Shown piece after piece: positions 26,472 through 35,468 of a DNA stretch of 64,000 bases. A program made the position numbers and the translations under genes. Origin of the DNA: JACPUW01 sp049115495 (GTDB lineage Bacteria > Bacteroidota > Bacteroidia > CAILMK01 > JACPUW01); the NCBI GenBank assembly GCA_049115495.1, contig JAGDZV010000002.1:558001-622000 (forward strand), read 5' to 3'. Positions within the stretch are counted from its first letter, which is position 1, and each line of letters starts with the position of its first letter. The notes below the pieces were generated by a model. It worked only from the letters and a program-made list of their open reading frames with translations. It had not been told where the DNA came from and made no database searches.

Positions 26472-27037
26472 TGCACGAATTAGAACCATTTTACCATTGG
26501 CGCGAGCTTTACAAGGCTGAAGAAGATGAGCGTTCTCCTTTTTTTGAAAGAGAGTACAGTGAGATCTACTTTACCCACGCCGTATACAATTACGTTATAC
26601 ACCCGCAATGGGATTCAATTGGTTCTGAAACACTTTATTTAAAAATACTTTTTGCTGATTACGAAAAAGGATTTGCTGTAATTGAACTTATTGGCGAATG
26701 GAACGATGCCATAAATAATGATGTAATGACTCTTAAAAGAGATATTATAGATCTTTTATTAGATGATGGAATTAATAAGTTTATGCTCATTGGAGAGAAC
26801 CTTTTGCAGTTTCATGGCGAAGGCGAAGACTATTATGAAGAATGGTATGAAGATGTAGAAGATGGCTGGATTGTAGCTTTGAATTTTAGACCCCATATTC
26901 AAGAGCAATTGGCCGAGTATAGAATAGATTATTATATGATTTACGGGGGAGAGCTTGATACATTAAACTGGCGCGGATTAACACCCTATCAATTGTTTAA
27001 CAGAGTAGAGCATATCATTTCAAGACGACTCAATTAG
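26471..27037 (+). CDS. Conserved hypothetical protein translationally coupled to murQ
   Basis: The 188-aa acidic protein has no signal or TM segment and no recognised domain. It is rich in Tyr, Trp, Glu and Asp (for example GEGEDYYEEWYEDVEDGW) and probably has an alpha/beta fold, with a central segment (KRDIIDLLLDDGINKFMLIGENLL) resembling a STAS-like helix-strand unit. The start overlaps the murQ stop by 1 nt, so a role with MurQ is plausible but unproven. Confidence 0.75.
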   Translation: MHELEPFYHWRELYKAEEDERSPFFEREYSEIYFTHAVYNYVIHPQWDSIGSETLYLKILFADYEKGFAVIELIGEWNDAINNDVMTLKRDIIDLLLDDGINKFMLIGENLLQFHGEGEDYYEEWYEDVEDGWIVALNFRPHIQEQLAEYRIDYYMIYGGELDTLNWRGLTPYQLFNRVEHIISRRLN

Positions 27038-27063
27038 AATTTTACAACCTAAAATTAAATATC

Positions 27064-27903
27064 ATGAAAAATTTACTACCACTATTAATGATGTTCTTAG
27101 CCGGTACAGTATTGGCACAAGAACTTCCACAGCCCAGCCCAGCTGCAAAGGTTGAACAAACCGTTGGTCTAACCCAAATTGACATTGTTTACTCAAGACC
27201 AGGAGCAAAAGGAAGAACCATATTTGGTGATTTAGTGCCTTACAATGAGATTTGGAGAACTGCTGCCAACAAGGCAACTGCTGTAACATTTAGCCAAGAC
27301 ATAACTTTTGGCGGAAAAGAAGTAAAAGCTGGAACTTATAGTTTATTTACAGTTCCGGGTGAGAAGGAGTGGACCGTAATGCTCAATACCGAAACCGAGC
27401 TTTGGGGTGCAGGTAACTACAACGAAGAAAACGAAGTTGCCAGTGTAAAAGTAAAATCAGCTAAAACGGGTGATTATTACGAAACCTTTACCATTTCATT
27501 TGATAACTTGACTGATGAGTCGGCAAACATGAATATTGTGTGGGAAAACACAAAAGTTTCCGTTAAGATAGGTGTAGATACTGAAGCTGCCGCATGGGCA
27601 AATGTAGAAAGTGCAATTGTGGAGGCTGAAGGTTCTTGGAGAGTATACACAAGAGCAGCTGATTATGCAGCAAGATCAGGAAAAAACCTTGATAAAGCCA
27701 TTGAGTGGACAGAAAAGTCTTTGGCGATGAACGATTACTGGTGGACCTACTGGGTTCAGGCAGAAGTTTATGCAGCCAAAAAAGATTATAAGTCAGCTCA
27801 AAAGTCTCTTAAAAAGTCAATTGCTTTAGGCGAAGAGATAGAAGGTTGGGGTTACGGAGAAAGACTCAATAAATTAATGGAAGATTACAAAAGCAAAAGC
27901 TAG
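27064..27903 (+). CDS. DUF2911 domain secreted protein with C-terminal TPR-like region
   Basis: The 279-aa protein has a signal peptide (ending AGTVLAQ). A DUF2911 domain (about 20-165) shows the characteristic PSPAAKVEQ, YSRPGAKGR and EIWRTAANKATAV blocks. Two or three TPR-like helices follow (about 205-275; AIEWTEKSLAMNDYWWTYW and KSAQKSLKKSIAL). DUF2911 is widespread in Bacteroidota and its biochemical role is not known. A strong terminator follows. Confidence 0.9.
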   Translation: MKNLLPLLMMFLAGTVLAQELPQPSPAAKVEQTVGLTQIDIVYSRPGAKGRTIFGDLVPYNEIWRTAANKATAVTFSQDITFGGKEVKAGTYSLFTVPGEKEWTVMLNTETELWGAGNYNEENEVASVKVKSAKTGDYYETFTISFDNLTDESANMNIVWENTKVSVKIGVDTEAAAWANVESAIVEAEGSWRVYTRAADYAARSGKNLDKAIEWTEKSLAMNDYWWTYWVQAEVYAAKKDYKSAQKSLKKSIALGEEIEGWGYGERLNKLMEDYKSKS

Positions 27904-27924
27904 TAAATCTTAATTTATAACCTG

Positions 27925-27958
27925 AAAAAGCCGTTTCGACTACTCGGAACGGCTTTTT
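27925..27958 (+). terminator. Rho-independent terminator after the DUF2911 gene
   Basis: A 14-bp stem with one G.U pair (27925-27938 with 27945-27958) around a 6-nt loop contains GCCGTT/AACGGC and ends in a T run. It begins 21 nt after the stop codon. The A-rich other side could also work for the convergent gene. Confidence 0.85.
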
Positions 27959-27981
27959 TATGCTGTTAACTAAATAAACTA

Positions 27982-28182
27982 CTAATCTCCTAGTAAGGTA
28001 GAGCGCATGCCTTTTGATTCCATATCTTCCTGAATCTTTTTAATGGCACCAGGACCTACACCTTTCCAAGAAGAGAGTTTAACATAGCTCATTTCTATAA
28101 GATCGTGTAACGATTCAATATTGTGTTTCTTCATTGCCGTTTGAGCCGCTTTTGACAAATACTCGGGAAATTCTTTCTTCAT
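27982..28182 (-). CDS. Small helix-hairpin-helix protein
   Basis: The 66-aa product starts at ATG 28182; an in-frame TTG 30 nt upstream is less likely. Residues about 23-60 form a helix-hairpin-helix unit: SLHDLIEMSYVKLSSWKGVG, then PGAIKKIQEDM. It resembles the DNA-binding C-terminal domain of RNA polymerase alpha. It is probably a small nucleic-acid-binding protein; function otherwise unknown. Confidence 0.7.
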   Translation of the reverse strand: MKKEFPEYLSKAAQTAMKKHNIESLHDLIEMSYVKLSSWKGVGPGAIKKIQEDMESKGMRSTLLGD

Positions 28183-28209
28183 GGTCGTTTTCCAAATAAT
28201 TACTGAACA

Positions 28210-28217
28210 CAAAGATA
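28210..28217 (-). promoter_or_regulatory. Possible -7 box (TATCTTTG) for the helix-hairpin-helix gene
   Basis: It matches TAnnTTTG on the minus strand, 27 nt upstream of ATG 28182. This supports ATG 28182 over the TTG at 28212, which would lie inside the promoter. A TTG at 26-nt spacing is outside the usual range. Confidence 0.35.
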
Positions 28218-28287
28218 ACCGCTAGGAATTAAATACTTTTATTCAATTATTAATAGCTATTAAGCCGTGCGGCAATTCTATTCAAAA

Positions 28288-28950
28288 TTATTTACCAAGT
28301 TTTATGGTAAGACCAAATCGTGCATTGGCAGCAAAACGCGAATAAATACCATCAAACCTTGGCAAAGTGTTATATGCAAAACCATTAGGATCATAGTCAT
28401 TGCCGAATCTATAGGATGTCTCATAGGTAATGGGAACTGAGAAATCAATCCCAATCCTATCTGTGAGGTTGTAGCAAATTCTTGGAGCCATACCAATACC
28501 TAGGCTTAGGTCATTATAATTAGGTCCCGTATCTCCGTTAAGCGCATTAAAGTTTGATCGCCAAAAGTTTAACCCAACTCTAGGACCTAAATAGAATGCC
28601 CACTTTTCATTTTTAGATTTAGCTAAAAGGTAGTTCTGTTCTGCATAAATCCCAATGTTACCTGACCTTATGTTATATTGACCTTCAGGGTAGAGTCTAA
28701 TTAGCTGATTTGAATTATCAAAAAATCTGCTAGTAAAATTTAGCTGTGAAAAACCAAATTCAAAAAAGCGATTCTCATGTTTTGAAATTGTAAAAGAAGG
28801 AGTAAAACTAAAGGGACTTATATCGTATTGAAAACGCGAAATGCTTAGGGATGGACTAGCATAAAACTTTAGCCCAAAAACAGGTTCTTCTTTGGTTTGA
28901 CCCACAGCCAATAAAGGCCCTAATAAAATGATTGTAATGATATACTTCAT
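28288..28950 (-). CDS. Probable outer-membrane beta-barrel protein
   Basis: The 220-aa product has a signal peptide (MKYIITIILLGPLLAVGQT) and many alternating amphipathic strands ending in aromatic residues (GFSQLNFTSRFF, RFGLTIKLGK at the C-terminus). This is typical of eight-stranded barrels of the porin/OmpW-like group. ATG 28950 places the signal at the N-terminus; an in-frame TTG at 28983 would add 11 unneeded residues. No specific function can be assigned. Confidence 0.75.
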   Translation of the reverse strand: MKYIITIILLGPLLAVGQTKEEPVFGLKFYASPSLSISRFQYDISPFSFTPSFTISKHENRFFEFGFSQLNFTSRFFDNSNQLIRLYPEGQYNIRSGNIGIYAEQNYLLAKSKNEKWAFYLGPRVGLNFWRSNFNALNGDTGPNYNDLSLGIGMAPRICYNLTDRIGIDFSVPITYETSYRFGNDYDPNGFAYNTLPRFDGIYSRFAANARFGLTIKLGK

Positions 28951-29224
28951 GGTGTTGGTGTTTGTGATTTTAATGAATTCCAATGGTTTTAGGTTGCGGT
29001 TGCTTGAAATTAAATAAAAAAGTAAACTTAATTATTTGGTGTTAAGTTGTTGTTTAATAGGGTTTTGTGTGATTTTTTTGCTTTAGGTCACAAGGCCTTT
29101 TGATAAAAACCAATTAAAGATTAATAAACATTTAACATCTTGCGCCTCAGTTTTATAGGCATTTTGGTTTCGATTTAGCGGTTTTAAGCTTTGTTTTAGC
29201 CTGTCTATAAGTAAAAAAAGAAAT

Positions 29225-30295
29225 TTGTCACAAGCTTTAAAATTCAATCATCAGGGTAATAGGGAGTTCAATATTGCATTAAGAAAAAGAGTACAACAGT
29301 ACTTTAAGCAAACTGGTACCAACAAGGGCACAGGCTTAATGTACTTCAAAATTATATTCTATATTACGGGTCTAGTGTCATCATATGCAGCTCTAATGCT
29401 AAGTACAAATGCTTGGCTTTCAATGTTGTCTTGGGTTCTAGTTGGCTTATTTACAGCTTTTACTGCATTGAACATATGCCACGATGCTATTCATGGTTCA
29501 GTTTCTAAAAATCAAAAAATTAATAAGATTTTAGGTTCTTTATTTAACGTAATTGGAGCCAACGATTTTGTTTGGGATCAAAGCCATAATAAGGTACATC
29601 ATTCATTTACCAATGTACAGGGTCATGATGAAGATGTTGATGCTATACCTTTTGTAAGAACTTCACCACACCAAGAGCATAAAAAGTATCATCGTTTTCA
29701 AACACTATATGCGCCATTTTTCTATTCATTAGCTACCATTTCTTGGGTATTCGCAAAGGATTATGTAAAGATGGCTCAAGGAAAAATTGGTGAAAGTCCA
29801 ATGAACGTTAAGAGAAGCGATGTTGTAAGAATGGTGACTTACAAATTAGTTTACTACAGCATCTTTCTTGTGTTGCCATTAATATTTGTTCCTTTCTCTT
29901 GGAGCTTTGTATTGGCTGGCTTTATAATTAGCCATTTGGTTGAAGGATTTACTATTGGCGTAATATTTATGCTGGCCCATTTGGTTGAGCATGTAGATTT
30001 TCCGATGCCAGATCAAGAAGGTAAACTTGAAGACAATTGGGCAGTTCATCAGCTAAAAACTACTGCCAACTTTGCGGTTAAAAATAAGATCATAGGATTT
30101 TTAACAGGCGGGTTAAACTTTCAGGTAGAACATCACTTGTTTCCTGATGTTTGCCATGTGCATTACCCAGCAATTAGTCAAATTGTAGAAGAAACAGCTA
30201 AAGAATATAACTTACCTTACCATGCCAATAGAACCTTTGTTGGCGCTGTAAAAAGTCATATAAGATTTTTAAATGAGATGGGTAGAAACGCCTAA
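29225..30295 (+). CDS. Fatty acid desaturase (acyl-lipid / linoleoyl-CoA desaturase family)
   Basis: The 356-aa membrane di-iron enzyme has the three histidine boxes: HDAIHG (86-91), HNKVHH (121-126) and QVEHH near 303. TM helices lie at about 43-62, 66-84, 164-180 and 210-260. It introduces double bonds into membrane fatty acids. No ATG exists before Met39, which is inside the domain. TTG 29225 gives the usual family N-terminus (KFNHQGNREF...LRKRVQQYF), so a TTG start is probable. Convergent with the VOC gene, 4 bp apart. Confidence 0.92.
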   Translation: MSQALKFNHQGNREFNIALRKRVQQYFKQTGTNKGTGLMYFKIIFYITGLVSSYAALMLSTNAWLSMLSWVLVGLFTAFTALNICHDAIHGSVSKNQKINKILGSLFNVIGANDFVWDQSHNKVHHSFTNVQGHDEDVDAIPFVRTSPHQEHKKYHRFQTLYAPFFYSLATISWVFAKDYVKMAQGKIGESPMNVKRSDVVRMVTYKLVYYSIFLVLPLIFVPFSWSFVLAGFIISHLVEGFTIGVIFMLAHLVEHVDFPMPDQEGKLEDNWAVHQLKTTANFAVKNKIIGFLTGGLNFQVEHHLFPDVCHVHYPAISQIVEETAKEYNLPYHANRTFVGAVKSHIRFLNEMGRNA

Positions 30296-30299
30296 GTTT

Positions 30300-30677
30300 C
30301 TACTCTTTTAAGCGCCATGGTGGGTTGATCCTGTTTTCTCCAGCATGGTAAATTATAATTTGATTTCCGTAGGGATCTTTCAATCGTGCTTCGGTCCATA
30401 GCCAAGGTTGTTGTTTAATGTCTTCTTCAATACTGATTTTGTTGGCCTTTAAGTTGGCTATTTTCTCGGCCAAATCGTCAACTTCAAAATACACCCAAGT
30501 GTTATTTGATGTTTTGCTAGCTACCTTATGTAGAGAAAACGTTGAGTTGCCATTTGGACATAAAAATCGTGCGTATTCGTTGTGAGAATGAACTATAAGT
30601 TTAAGGCCTAACTTTTTATAAAACTCAATTGATTTGTGAATGTCAGTACAGGGAATTGTAACCTGATTTAAATTCAT
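30300..30677 (-). CDS. VOC (glyoxalase/bleomycin resistance) family protein
   Basis: The 125-aa protein is a single VOC module made of two beta-alpha-beta-beta-beta units. It opens with NQVTIPCTDIHKSIEFYKKLG and its second half contains WVYFEVDDL and LKDPYGNQIIIYH. The family includes metal-dependent isomerases, dioxygenases and drug-binding proteins; the function here is undetermined. Its ATG overlaps the stop of the upstream lipoprotein gene by 1 nt (TGATG). Confidence 0.88.
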   Translation of the reverse strand: MNLNQVTIPCTDIHKSIEFYKKLGLKLIVHSHNEYARFLCPNGNSTFSLHKVASKTSNNTWVYFEVDDLAEKIANLKANKISIEEDIKQQPWLWTEARLKDPYGNQIIIYHAGENRINPPWRLKE

Positions 30678-31039
30678 CAGTCAATTATTTCGATTGAGTT
30701 AATGCCATATGGATTACAAGCACCAGTAATGATACGCTGCTCATGAATTATGAGCGTTTTACCCACATAAAAATCAGAATGTTGAAACAAAATAGTGTCT
30801 TTTTCCTTGTGGTGGTAGATATCAATTAGGTCCATATTCCTCGACAAAATATCATGTCCGGCATTTTTTTTAAGAACATAAAAAGGCGTTGAATCATTCG
30901 CGAATGAATCGATTATAAAGGTGTCAATGCTTTTTTCATAAGAACAGCCACCACCAGCAATATTTGGTCTTATACTTGGCCCTGTTGAATCGCAAGAGCA
31001 AAGAACAAATCCCAGAAAGCAGAATTGAAATAGATTCAT
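30677..31039 (-). CDS. Small lipoprotein of unknown function
   Basis: The 120-aa product has a lipoprotein-type signal (QFCFLGFVLCSC; lipid Cys probably Cys16). The rest is beta-rich with two further Cys (GGGCSYEK and GACNPYG) that could form a disulfide. No domain is recognised. It lies 4 bp after the next upstream secreted-protein gene and overlaps the VOC gene by 1 nt, so the three form a short operon. Confidence 0.7.
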   Translation of the reverse strand: MNLFQFCFLGFVLCSCDSTGPSIRPNIAGGGCSYEKSIDTFIIDSFANDSTPFYVLKKNAGHDILSRNMDLIDIYHHKEKDTILFQHSDFYVGKTLIIHEQRIITGACNPYGINSIEIID

Positions 31040-31043
31040 AAGC

Positions 31044-31940
31044 CTATTCTTTTTTCTTAAATATTTTCTTTAACACATCAGTGTGCTCAGTGTATTTATA
31101 CAAGTTCTCAGTTGGCATAATTGAGCCAAGTAGTAAATCATTTATTTCAGCATTTTCGGCGCCTTCTTCTCTAAGGCAAATCATATGATAAATCAATGTT
31201 TCATAAAGCTGATTAACAAAATGATATTTATAACTTTCTGACCCAGGTTCTCCATTTAGTTCCATACTAAAATCGCTAAAATAAAAATCGGTGTATTGAT
31301 AGTATTTAAGCCCATTAAACATAGGGAAGTTGTCAATATTTACTAGGGCTAGCTTTGTATTTCTAGGCTTTGAAACATTCATATAACCCCAAATAGATCT
31401 TCCACACAAACTCATACAGCGTAAAAAGAAAACACCTTTTTCTGTCTCGTCATTCAAGTTGAGTCTTTTTAGTTGAAAATCCATTTTACCCAGCTGTTTT
31501 AAACCCAATTTATTTCCCACTGTAGTAAACAACATACTGTAATAATTATCTACTAATTCATAGTGATTTATTGATGCATTTTTTAGTTCAGATACTAAGT
31601 TGATATTATCTTTTGGCTCTTCTACCTTTAGATTTAAACTAATTTGTCTTACTATATAAATGGCTTTTAGCGTGACTTCATTGGGTAATTTTAGATAACC
31701 GTCACTTAATACTTTACTTCTAGGGTTAATAGTCTCAGCAATGAATTTTGCCGTTTGCTTTAAATCATCACTTGCATCTTTTTTAAGTGATTTTAGATAC
31801 GACTTTGGTGGGTCGTTTCTAAACATAAAATCTTTGTAGGCTTTGCCTAGTTCAATAAGCTTAGAATCATTATTGGCTTCGGCACCAAATAAAAATAAAG
31901 TACCAAAAACTCCCATTAAAGCAAAAAGAAAACTTTTCAT
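31044..31940 (-). CDS. Secreted helical protein of unknown function
   Basis: The 298-aa product starts with a signal peptide (FLFALMGVFGTLFLFGAEA). The mature part is mainly alpha-helical with Leu/Lys/Asn-rich segments. No domain or active-site motif is recognised. It is the first gene of a probable operon with the small lipoprotein and the VOC protein. Confidence 0.7.
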   Translation of the reverse strand: MKSFLFALMGVFGTLFLFGAEANNDSKLIELGKAYKDFMFRNDPPKSYLKSLKKDASDDLKQTAKFIAETINPRSKVLSDGYLKLPNEVTLKAIYIVRQISLNLKVEEPKDNINLVSELKNASINHYELVDNYYSMLFTTVGNKLGLKQLGKMDFQLKRLNLNDETEKGVFFLRCMSLCGRSIWGYMNVSKPRNTKLALVNIDNFPMFNGLKYYQYTDFYFSDFSMELNGEPGSESYKYHFVNQLYETLIYHMICLREEGAENAEINDLLLGSIMPTENLYKYTEHTDVLKKIFKKKE

Positions 31941-32002
31941 AAAACTGATTTGAGCCGTTAAATATAGCTTAAAAGGAGCAGCATTATAAAAAGTAGTGAA
32001 TC

Positions 32003-33139
32003 TTAAATTACATGCATCTTAGTATCAATTTCATTGGCCCAAGCCTTAATGCCACCTTTTAGATTAAATAAGTTATTGTAACTGTATTTTATTTGAAGTA
32101 GCTGTATGGCATTGGCACTTCTAACACCACTTCTACACATTATTACAACGTCTTTATCATTTGGTATAACTGCCTTTTTTGCTTCTATTTCTCCCAAAGG
32201 AATAAGTTCGCCTTTGATATTGGCCGCCTCATACTCATAGTTTTCTCTCACATCAATTAATGTGAATTCTTTGCCAGAATCCATCCATTGTTTTAGTTCG
32301 GCAACGTTGATTTCATTGATCATAGTGTTTTGGTTTTGGTTATCGGAGTTACAAAACAGCTCATAGTCAATAAGGTTCTTGATTGTGGGTTTTTTTCCGC
32401 TAATTGGGTTTTCTGGATCTTTGTGAATTTTGATGGTATGAGACTTAAAATCAAGCGCATTGAATGCAAAGATTTTGTTTTTCAATGTGCTGCCAATTCC
32501 TGTAATTACCTTAATGGCTTCCAAAGCCTGCATGCTTCCAATTATGCCCGGCAGTGCACCAATTACCCCACCTTGGGCACAATTTGGTGCAAGTTCTGGA
32601 GCAGGTGGCGTAGGGAAAACATCTCTGTAATTTGCACCATCGTTATAGTTAAACACACTTACTTGCCCTTCAAATTGATGAATTGAACCGTATATAAATG
32701 GTTTATTGAGTAATACACAGGCATCATTTACTAAGTAGCGGGTTGGGAAATTGTCTGATCCATCAATTATAACATCATATTTTGCAATAATATCAAGGGC
32801 GTTTTCTGATGTTAGCTTATTATCATGCCATTTAAATGCCACATTGGGGTTTTGAGCTTGTAGAAATTCAATTGCCACTTCTCCCTTCTTTTTACCCTTG
32901 TCTAATTCTCTAAATAAAACTTGCCTTTGCAGGTTTGAAATTTCAATTGAGTCAAATTCAATTAAGCCAATAGTGCCAACCCCCGCGGCTGTTAGATATT
33001 GCAAAGCCGGTGTGCCTAATCCTCCTGAGCCCACCACAATGGCCTTAGCATTTTTAAGCATCAATTGCGCAGTTTCTCCAAACTTGGGTAATATTAAATG
33101 CCGTGCATAGCGTTCATTTTCTTGTGGGCTCAATGACAT
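32003..33139 (-). CDS. moeB: Molybdopterin-synthase adenylyltransferase fused to rhodanese (MoeB/MoeZ type)
   Basis: The 378-aa protein has an E1-like adenylation domain (about 1-260): nucleotide loop GSGGLG (37-42), ISNLQRQVLF and a Cys187 in APNCAQGG. The C-terminal rhodanese domain (about 274-378) has active-site C335 in CRSGVRS. It adenylates the C-terminal Gly of MoaD and supplies sulfur. The two CxxC zinc pairs of E. coli MoeB are absent (the first is replaced by NYRDVFP), as in MoeZ-like proteins. The rest of the molybdenum cofactor pathway surrounds it. Confidence 0.92.
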   Translation of the reverse strand: MSLSPQENERYARHLILPKFGETAQLMLKNAKAIVVGSGGLGTPALQYLTAAGVGTIGLIEFDSIEISNLQRQVLFRELDKGKKKGEVAIEFLQAQNPNVAFKWHDNKLTSENALDIIAKYDVIIDGSDNFPTRYLVNDACVLLNKPFIYGSIHQFEGQVSVFNYNDGANYRDVFPTPPAPELAPNCAQGGVIGALPGIIGSMQALEAIKVITGIGSTLKNKIFAFNALDFKSHTIKIHKDPENPISGKKPTIKNLIDYELFCNSDNQNQNTMINEINVAELKQWMDSGKEFTLIDVRENYEYEAANIKGELIPLGEIEAKKAVIPNDKDVVIMCRSGVRSANAIQLLQIKYSYNNLFNLKGGIKAWANEIDTKMHVI

Positions 33140-33171
33140 GACTTAAATTGCCGATTTATTGAATTTTGCAC

Positions 33172-33179
33172 CAAATATA
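33172..33179 (-). promoter_or_regulatory. Possible -7 box (TATATTTG) for moeB
   Basis: It matches TAnnTTTG on the minus strand, 32 nt upstream of ATG 33139, inside the 59-bp divergent gap with moaC. No -33 element is seen. Confidence 0.3.
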
Positions 33180-33198
33180 GCAGGCATAATTTCAGCAT

Positions 33199-33678
33199 AT
33201 GAGCAGTAAAAACTTTACTCATTTAGATAAAGAAGGCAACCCAAGCATGGTTGATGTTGGAAATAAGGCAGTTACAGAAAGGCAAGCAACCGCAAGAGCC
33301 ATTGTAAAGCTTGACGATGAAATTATAAAAATGCTTGAAAATGATGAAATTCATACCAAAAAAGGTCCTGTTTTTCAAACGGCGATAATAGCTGGTGTAA
33401 TGGGAGCCAAAAAAACATCTGAACTCATTCCGCTATGTCATCCATTGGGCTTAGATAAAATTGGTATTGAAATTAAAGTGAATGATCAAAAAGAAGTTGA
33501 AATAGATTGTATAGCGAAGCTAAGTGCTAAAACTGGGGTAGAAATGGAAGCCCTAACAGGTGCAAGCATCGCCGCCCTTACCATATATGATATGTGCAAG
33601 GGGTTTTCACAAAACATTATTATCAAAGAGACGAGACTGATTTCTAAAACAGGAGGAAAGAGTGATTTTAAAACTTGA
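33199..33678 (+). CDS. moaC: Cyclic pyranopterin monophosphate synthase
   Basis: The 159-aa protein matches MoaC throughout: FTHLDKEGNPSMVDVGNKAVTERQA at the N-terminus, KTSELIPLCHPL, and GVEMEALTGASIAALTIYDMCK with the conserved catalytic Lys region. With MoaA it converts GTP to cyclic pyranopterin monophosphate, the first step of molybdenum cofactor synthesis. It is transcribed divergently from moeB. About 185 bp without any recognised feature separate it from the convergent moeA. Confidence 0.95.
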   Translation: MSSKNFTHLDKEGNPSMVDVGNKAVTERQATARAIVKLDDEIIKMLENDEIHTKKGPVFQTAIIAGVMGAKKTSELIPLCHPLGLDKIGIEIKVNDQKEVEIDCIAKLSAKTGVEMEALTGASIAALTIYDMCKGFSQNIIIKETRLISKTGGKSDFKT

Positions 33679-33863
33679 GTGTTAAATAGTTGAATATTAA
33701 AAGATTAAAAAATTATTGTTTCTAGCCCGAAGAAAGGACCACACCTAGCCAAACTAATGTAGACATGAGAGTTTCAAAAGTCTCATGTCCATTACAAAAA
33801 ATCATTGCGCCCCAATGCCTTACTAGCTGTTGGTTTATTTTGTCTGAGAGCCTATTGTGACAA

Positions 33864-35066
33864 TTAAAAACCTCTAAAAGGAATCAGCTCATAAACTTCT
33901 CCTGCCTTATATAGATCTTTACCTTGCTCTAGTACCAAATAACCATCAACGCGAACCAAATTTGCCAAATCCCCTGAGCCATGACCCCGAACCGGAATGG
34001 CTAATAATTCTCCCTTTTCAGAATAATCAATGGCCACTTCGCAAAAGAAAGTTAGGTTGGGTTTAAACTCAACATCATTGGCCAATACCGCTTTTGGTGA
34101 TGGTTTTTCTACCAATTGAAGCGAAGCATTTAACCAAGGATTAAAATAGGCCTGCATGCACATAAAGCTAGATATTGGGTTGCCAGGAAAAGCAAATACA
34201 TGACATTTATTTTCATAAGTGCCAAACCAAAAAGGTTTTCCGGGTCTTTGAGCAATTCTATGAAATCTTTTTTCAACGCCCTTAGCTTCAAGAGCTTGAG
34301 GTAAGAAGTCGAATTTGCCCTTTGAAACGCCACCTGAAAGCATTACTACATCAAAGCGATCAAATATTTTAGAAAATACGTTTTTAATCTCTTCAAAATC
34401 ATCATTTAGGTGTATGGTATCAGCTTTGATACCTTGTTTTTGTAGTTCGCTTTTTAACCTAAAAATATTACTTTTTCTAATTTGATGTGGTAGTGGAACT
34501 TCTTCAATATTAACAAGTTCATCTCCAGTTGAAATTACGATTACCCTAGGAAGGCGGCTAACCAAAACTTTGCTTTTACCAACAGTTGAACAAATGCCTA
34601 TTTCAGGAGCTTCAATTTGTTTGCCCGCCTTTATAAGCGTGTCGCCTTTGATTTTGTCAAAGCCTTTTATGTGTATGTTTTTGCCAAGTTTTGTATTAAG
34701 TTCTCCAATTTTAGCTTTGCCTTTGGTAATTTCAATTTGCTCATAGGGTATCACTGTATCTAAACCAGTTGGCATTATTGAACCGGTCATTACTTCTAAG
34801 CAAGCCTGTGATTTTTCTAAATGTTGTTGTGGGCTACCGGCTGCAGCAATTCCTTCTATGTCAAAAGATCTTAAACCATTTTCGTATTCAGAAAATCTAA
34901 TGGCTATGCCGTCCATTGTTACCCTATTATAAGGCGGAAAGTCTCTATCGCCTACAATTTCTTCTCTCAATACACGCCCCAAGGCGTTTTCAAGTAATAC
35001 TTCTTCAACCCCAAAATCTTTTATTGTTGAAAAAATTATGGCTTTGGCTTCAATTGTTGAAATCAT
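33864..35066 (-). CDS. moeA: Molybdopterin molybdenumtransferase
   Basis: The 400-aa protein has the MoeA layout: the N-terminal domain with DRDFPPYNRVTMDGIA (about 40-55), a swivel region with EVMTGSIMPTGLDTVIP (about 90-106), and the MPT-binding domain with STGDEL and MLSGGVSKGKFDF (about 238-250). PGKPFWFG and FAFPGNP follow. It inserts molybdate into adenylylated molybdopterin. It is 8 bp downstream of the small secreted-protein gene and in line with moaA. Confidence 0.95.
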   Translation of the reverse strand: MISTIEAKAIIFSTIKDFGVEEVLLENALGRVLREEIVGDRDFPPYNRVTMDGIAIRFSEYENGLRSFDIEGIAAAGSPQQHLEKSQACLEVMTGSIMPTGLDTVIPYEQIEITKGKAKIGELNTKLGKNIHIKGFDKIKGDTLIKAGKQIEAPEIGICSTVGKSKVLVSRLPRVIVISTGDELVNIEEVPLPHQIRKSNIFRLKSELQKQGIKADTIHLNDDFEEIKNVFSKIFDRFDVVMLSGGVSKGKFDFLPQALEAKGVEKRFHRIAQRPGKPFWFGTYENKCHVFAFPGNPISSFMCMQAYFNPWLNASLQLVEKPSPKAVLANDVEFKPNLTFFCEVAIDYSEKGELLAIPVRGHGSGDLANLVRVDGYLVLEQGKDLYKAGEVYELIPFRGF

Positions 35067-35074
35067 GATGCTGG

Positions 35075-35452
35075 CTATTGATAAAGTAAAATCAGAATCT
35101 TTTTTCTTCCCACTTTTCCGTTTAGTTCAAAAAGACCATCTTCAGTTTGCGAAATAACAAGCGGAACGTCTTGCAAATTCTTAAAGTCAAAAGTTAGTGC
35201 TTTGGTATCTTCATTAAAAGTGTAATTGCCGCTACTTTCTTCTAATAAGAATTTTGAAGTGTACGTATTATCATCACTAAAATTGAACCAATAATAGTCT
35301 TTGGTATTTTCCTTAAAGGAATTTTTATCGCTACCTACATCAAATTTTTTAATGTGCCATTTTCCTTCTATTAGCTTTTTTTCAATTTCTTGAGCAAAAA
35401 CAGTTGAAATGGAAAATAGAATGGTCAAAAAAATTAAGCTTAGAGTTTTCAT
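35075..35452 (-). CDS. Small secreted lipocalin-like protein
   Basis: The 125-aa product has a signal peptide (ending STVFAQ) and a beta-rich mature part beginning EGKWHIKKFDVG. The W-strand pattern and YTSKFLLEESSGNYTF/LTFDF resemble lipocalin-like domains of Bacteroidota. It sits between moeA (8 bp) and moaA (16 bp) on the same strand, so it is co-transcribed with cofactor genes, but no link in function can be seen. Confidence 0.7.
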   Translation of the reverse strand: MKTLSLIFLTILFSISTVFAQEIEKKLIEGKWHIKKFDVGSDKNSFKENTKDYYWFNFSDDNTYTSKFLLEESSGNYTFNEDTKALTFDFKNLQDVPLVISQTEDGLFELNGKVGRKKILILLYQ

Positions 35453-35468
35453 TTGTGTAATTTATGTT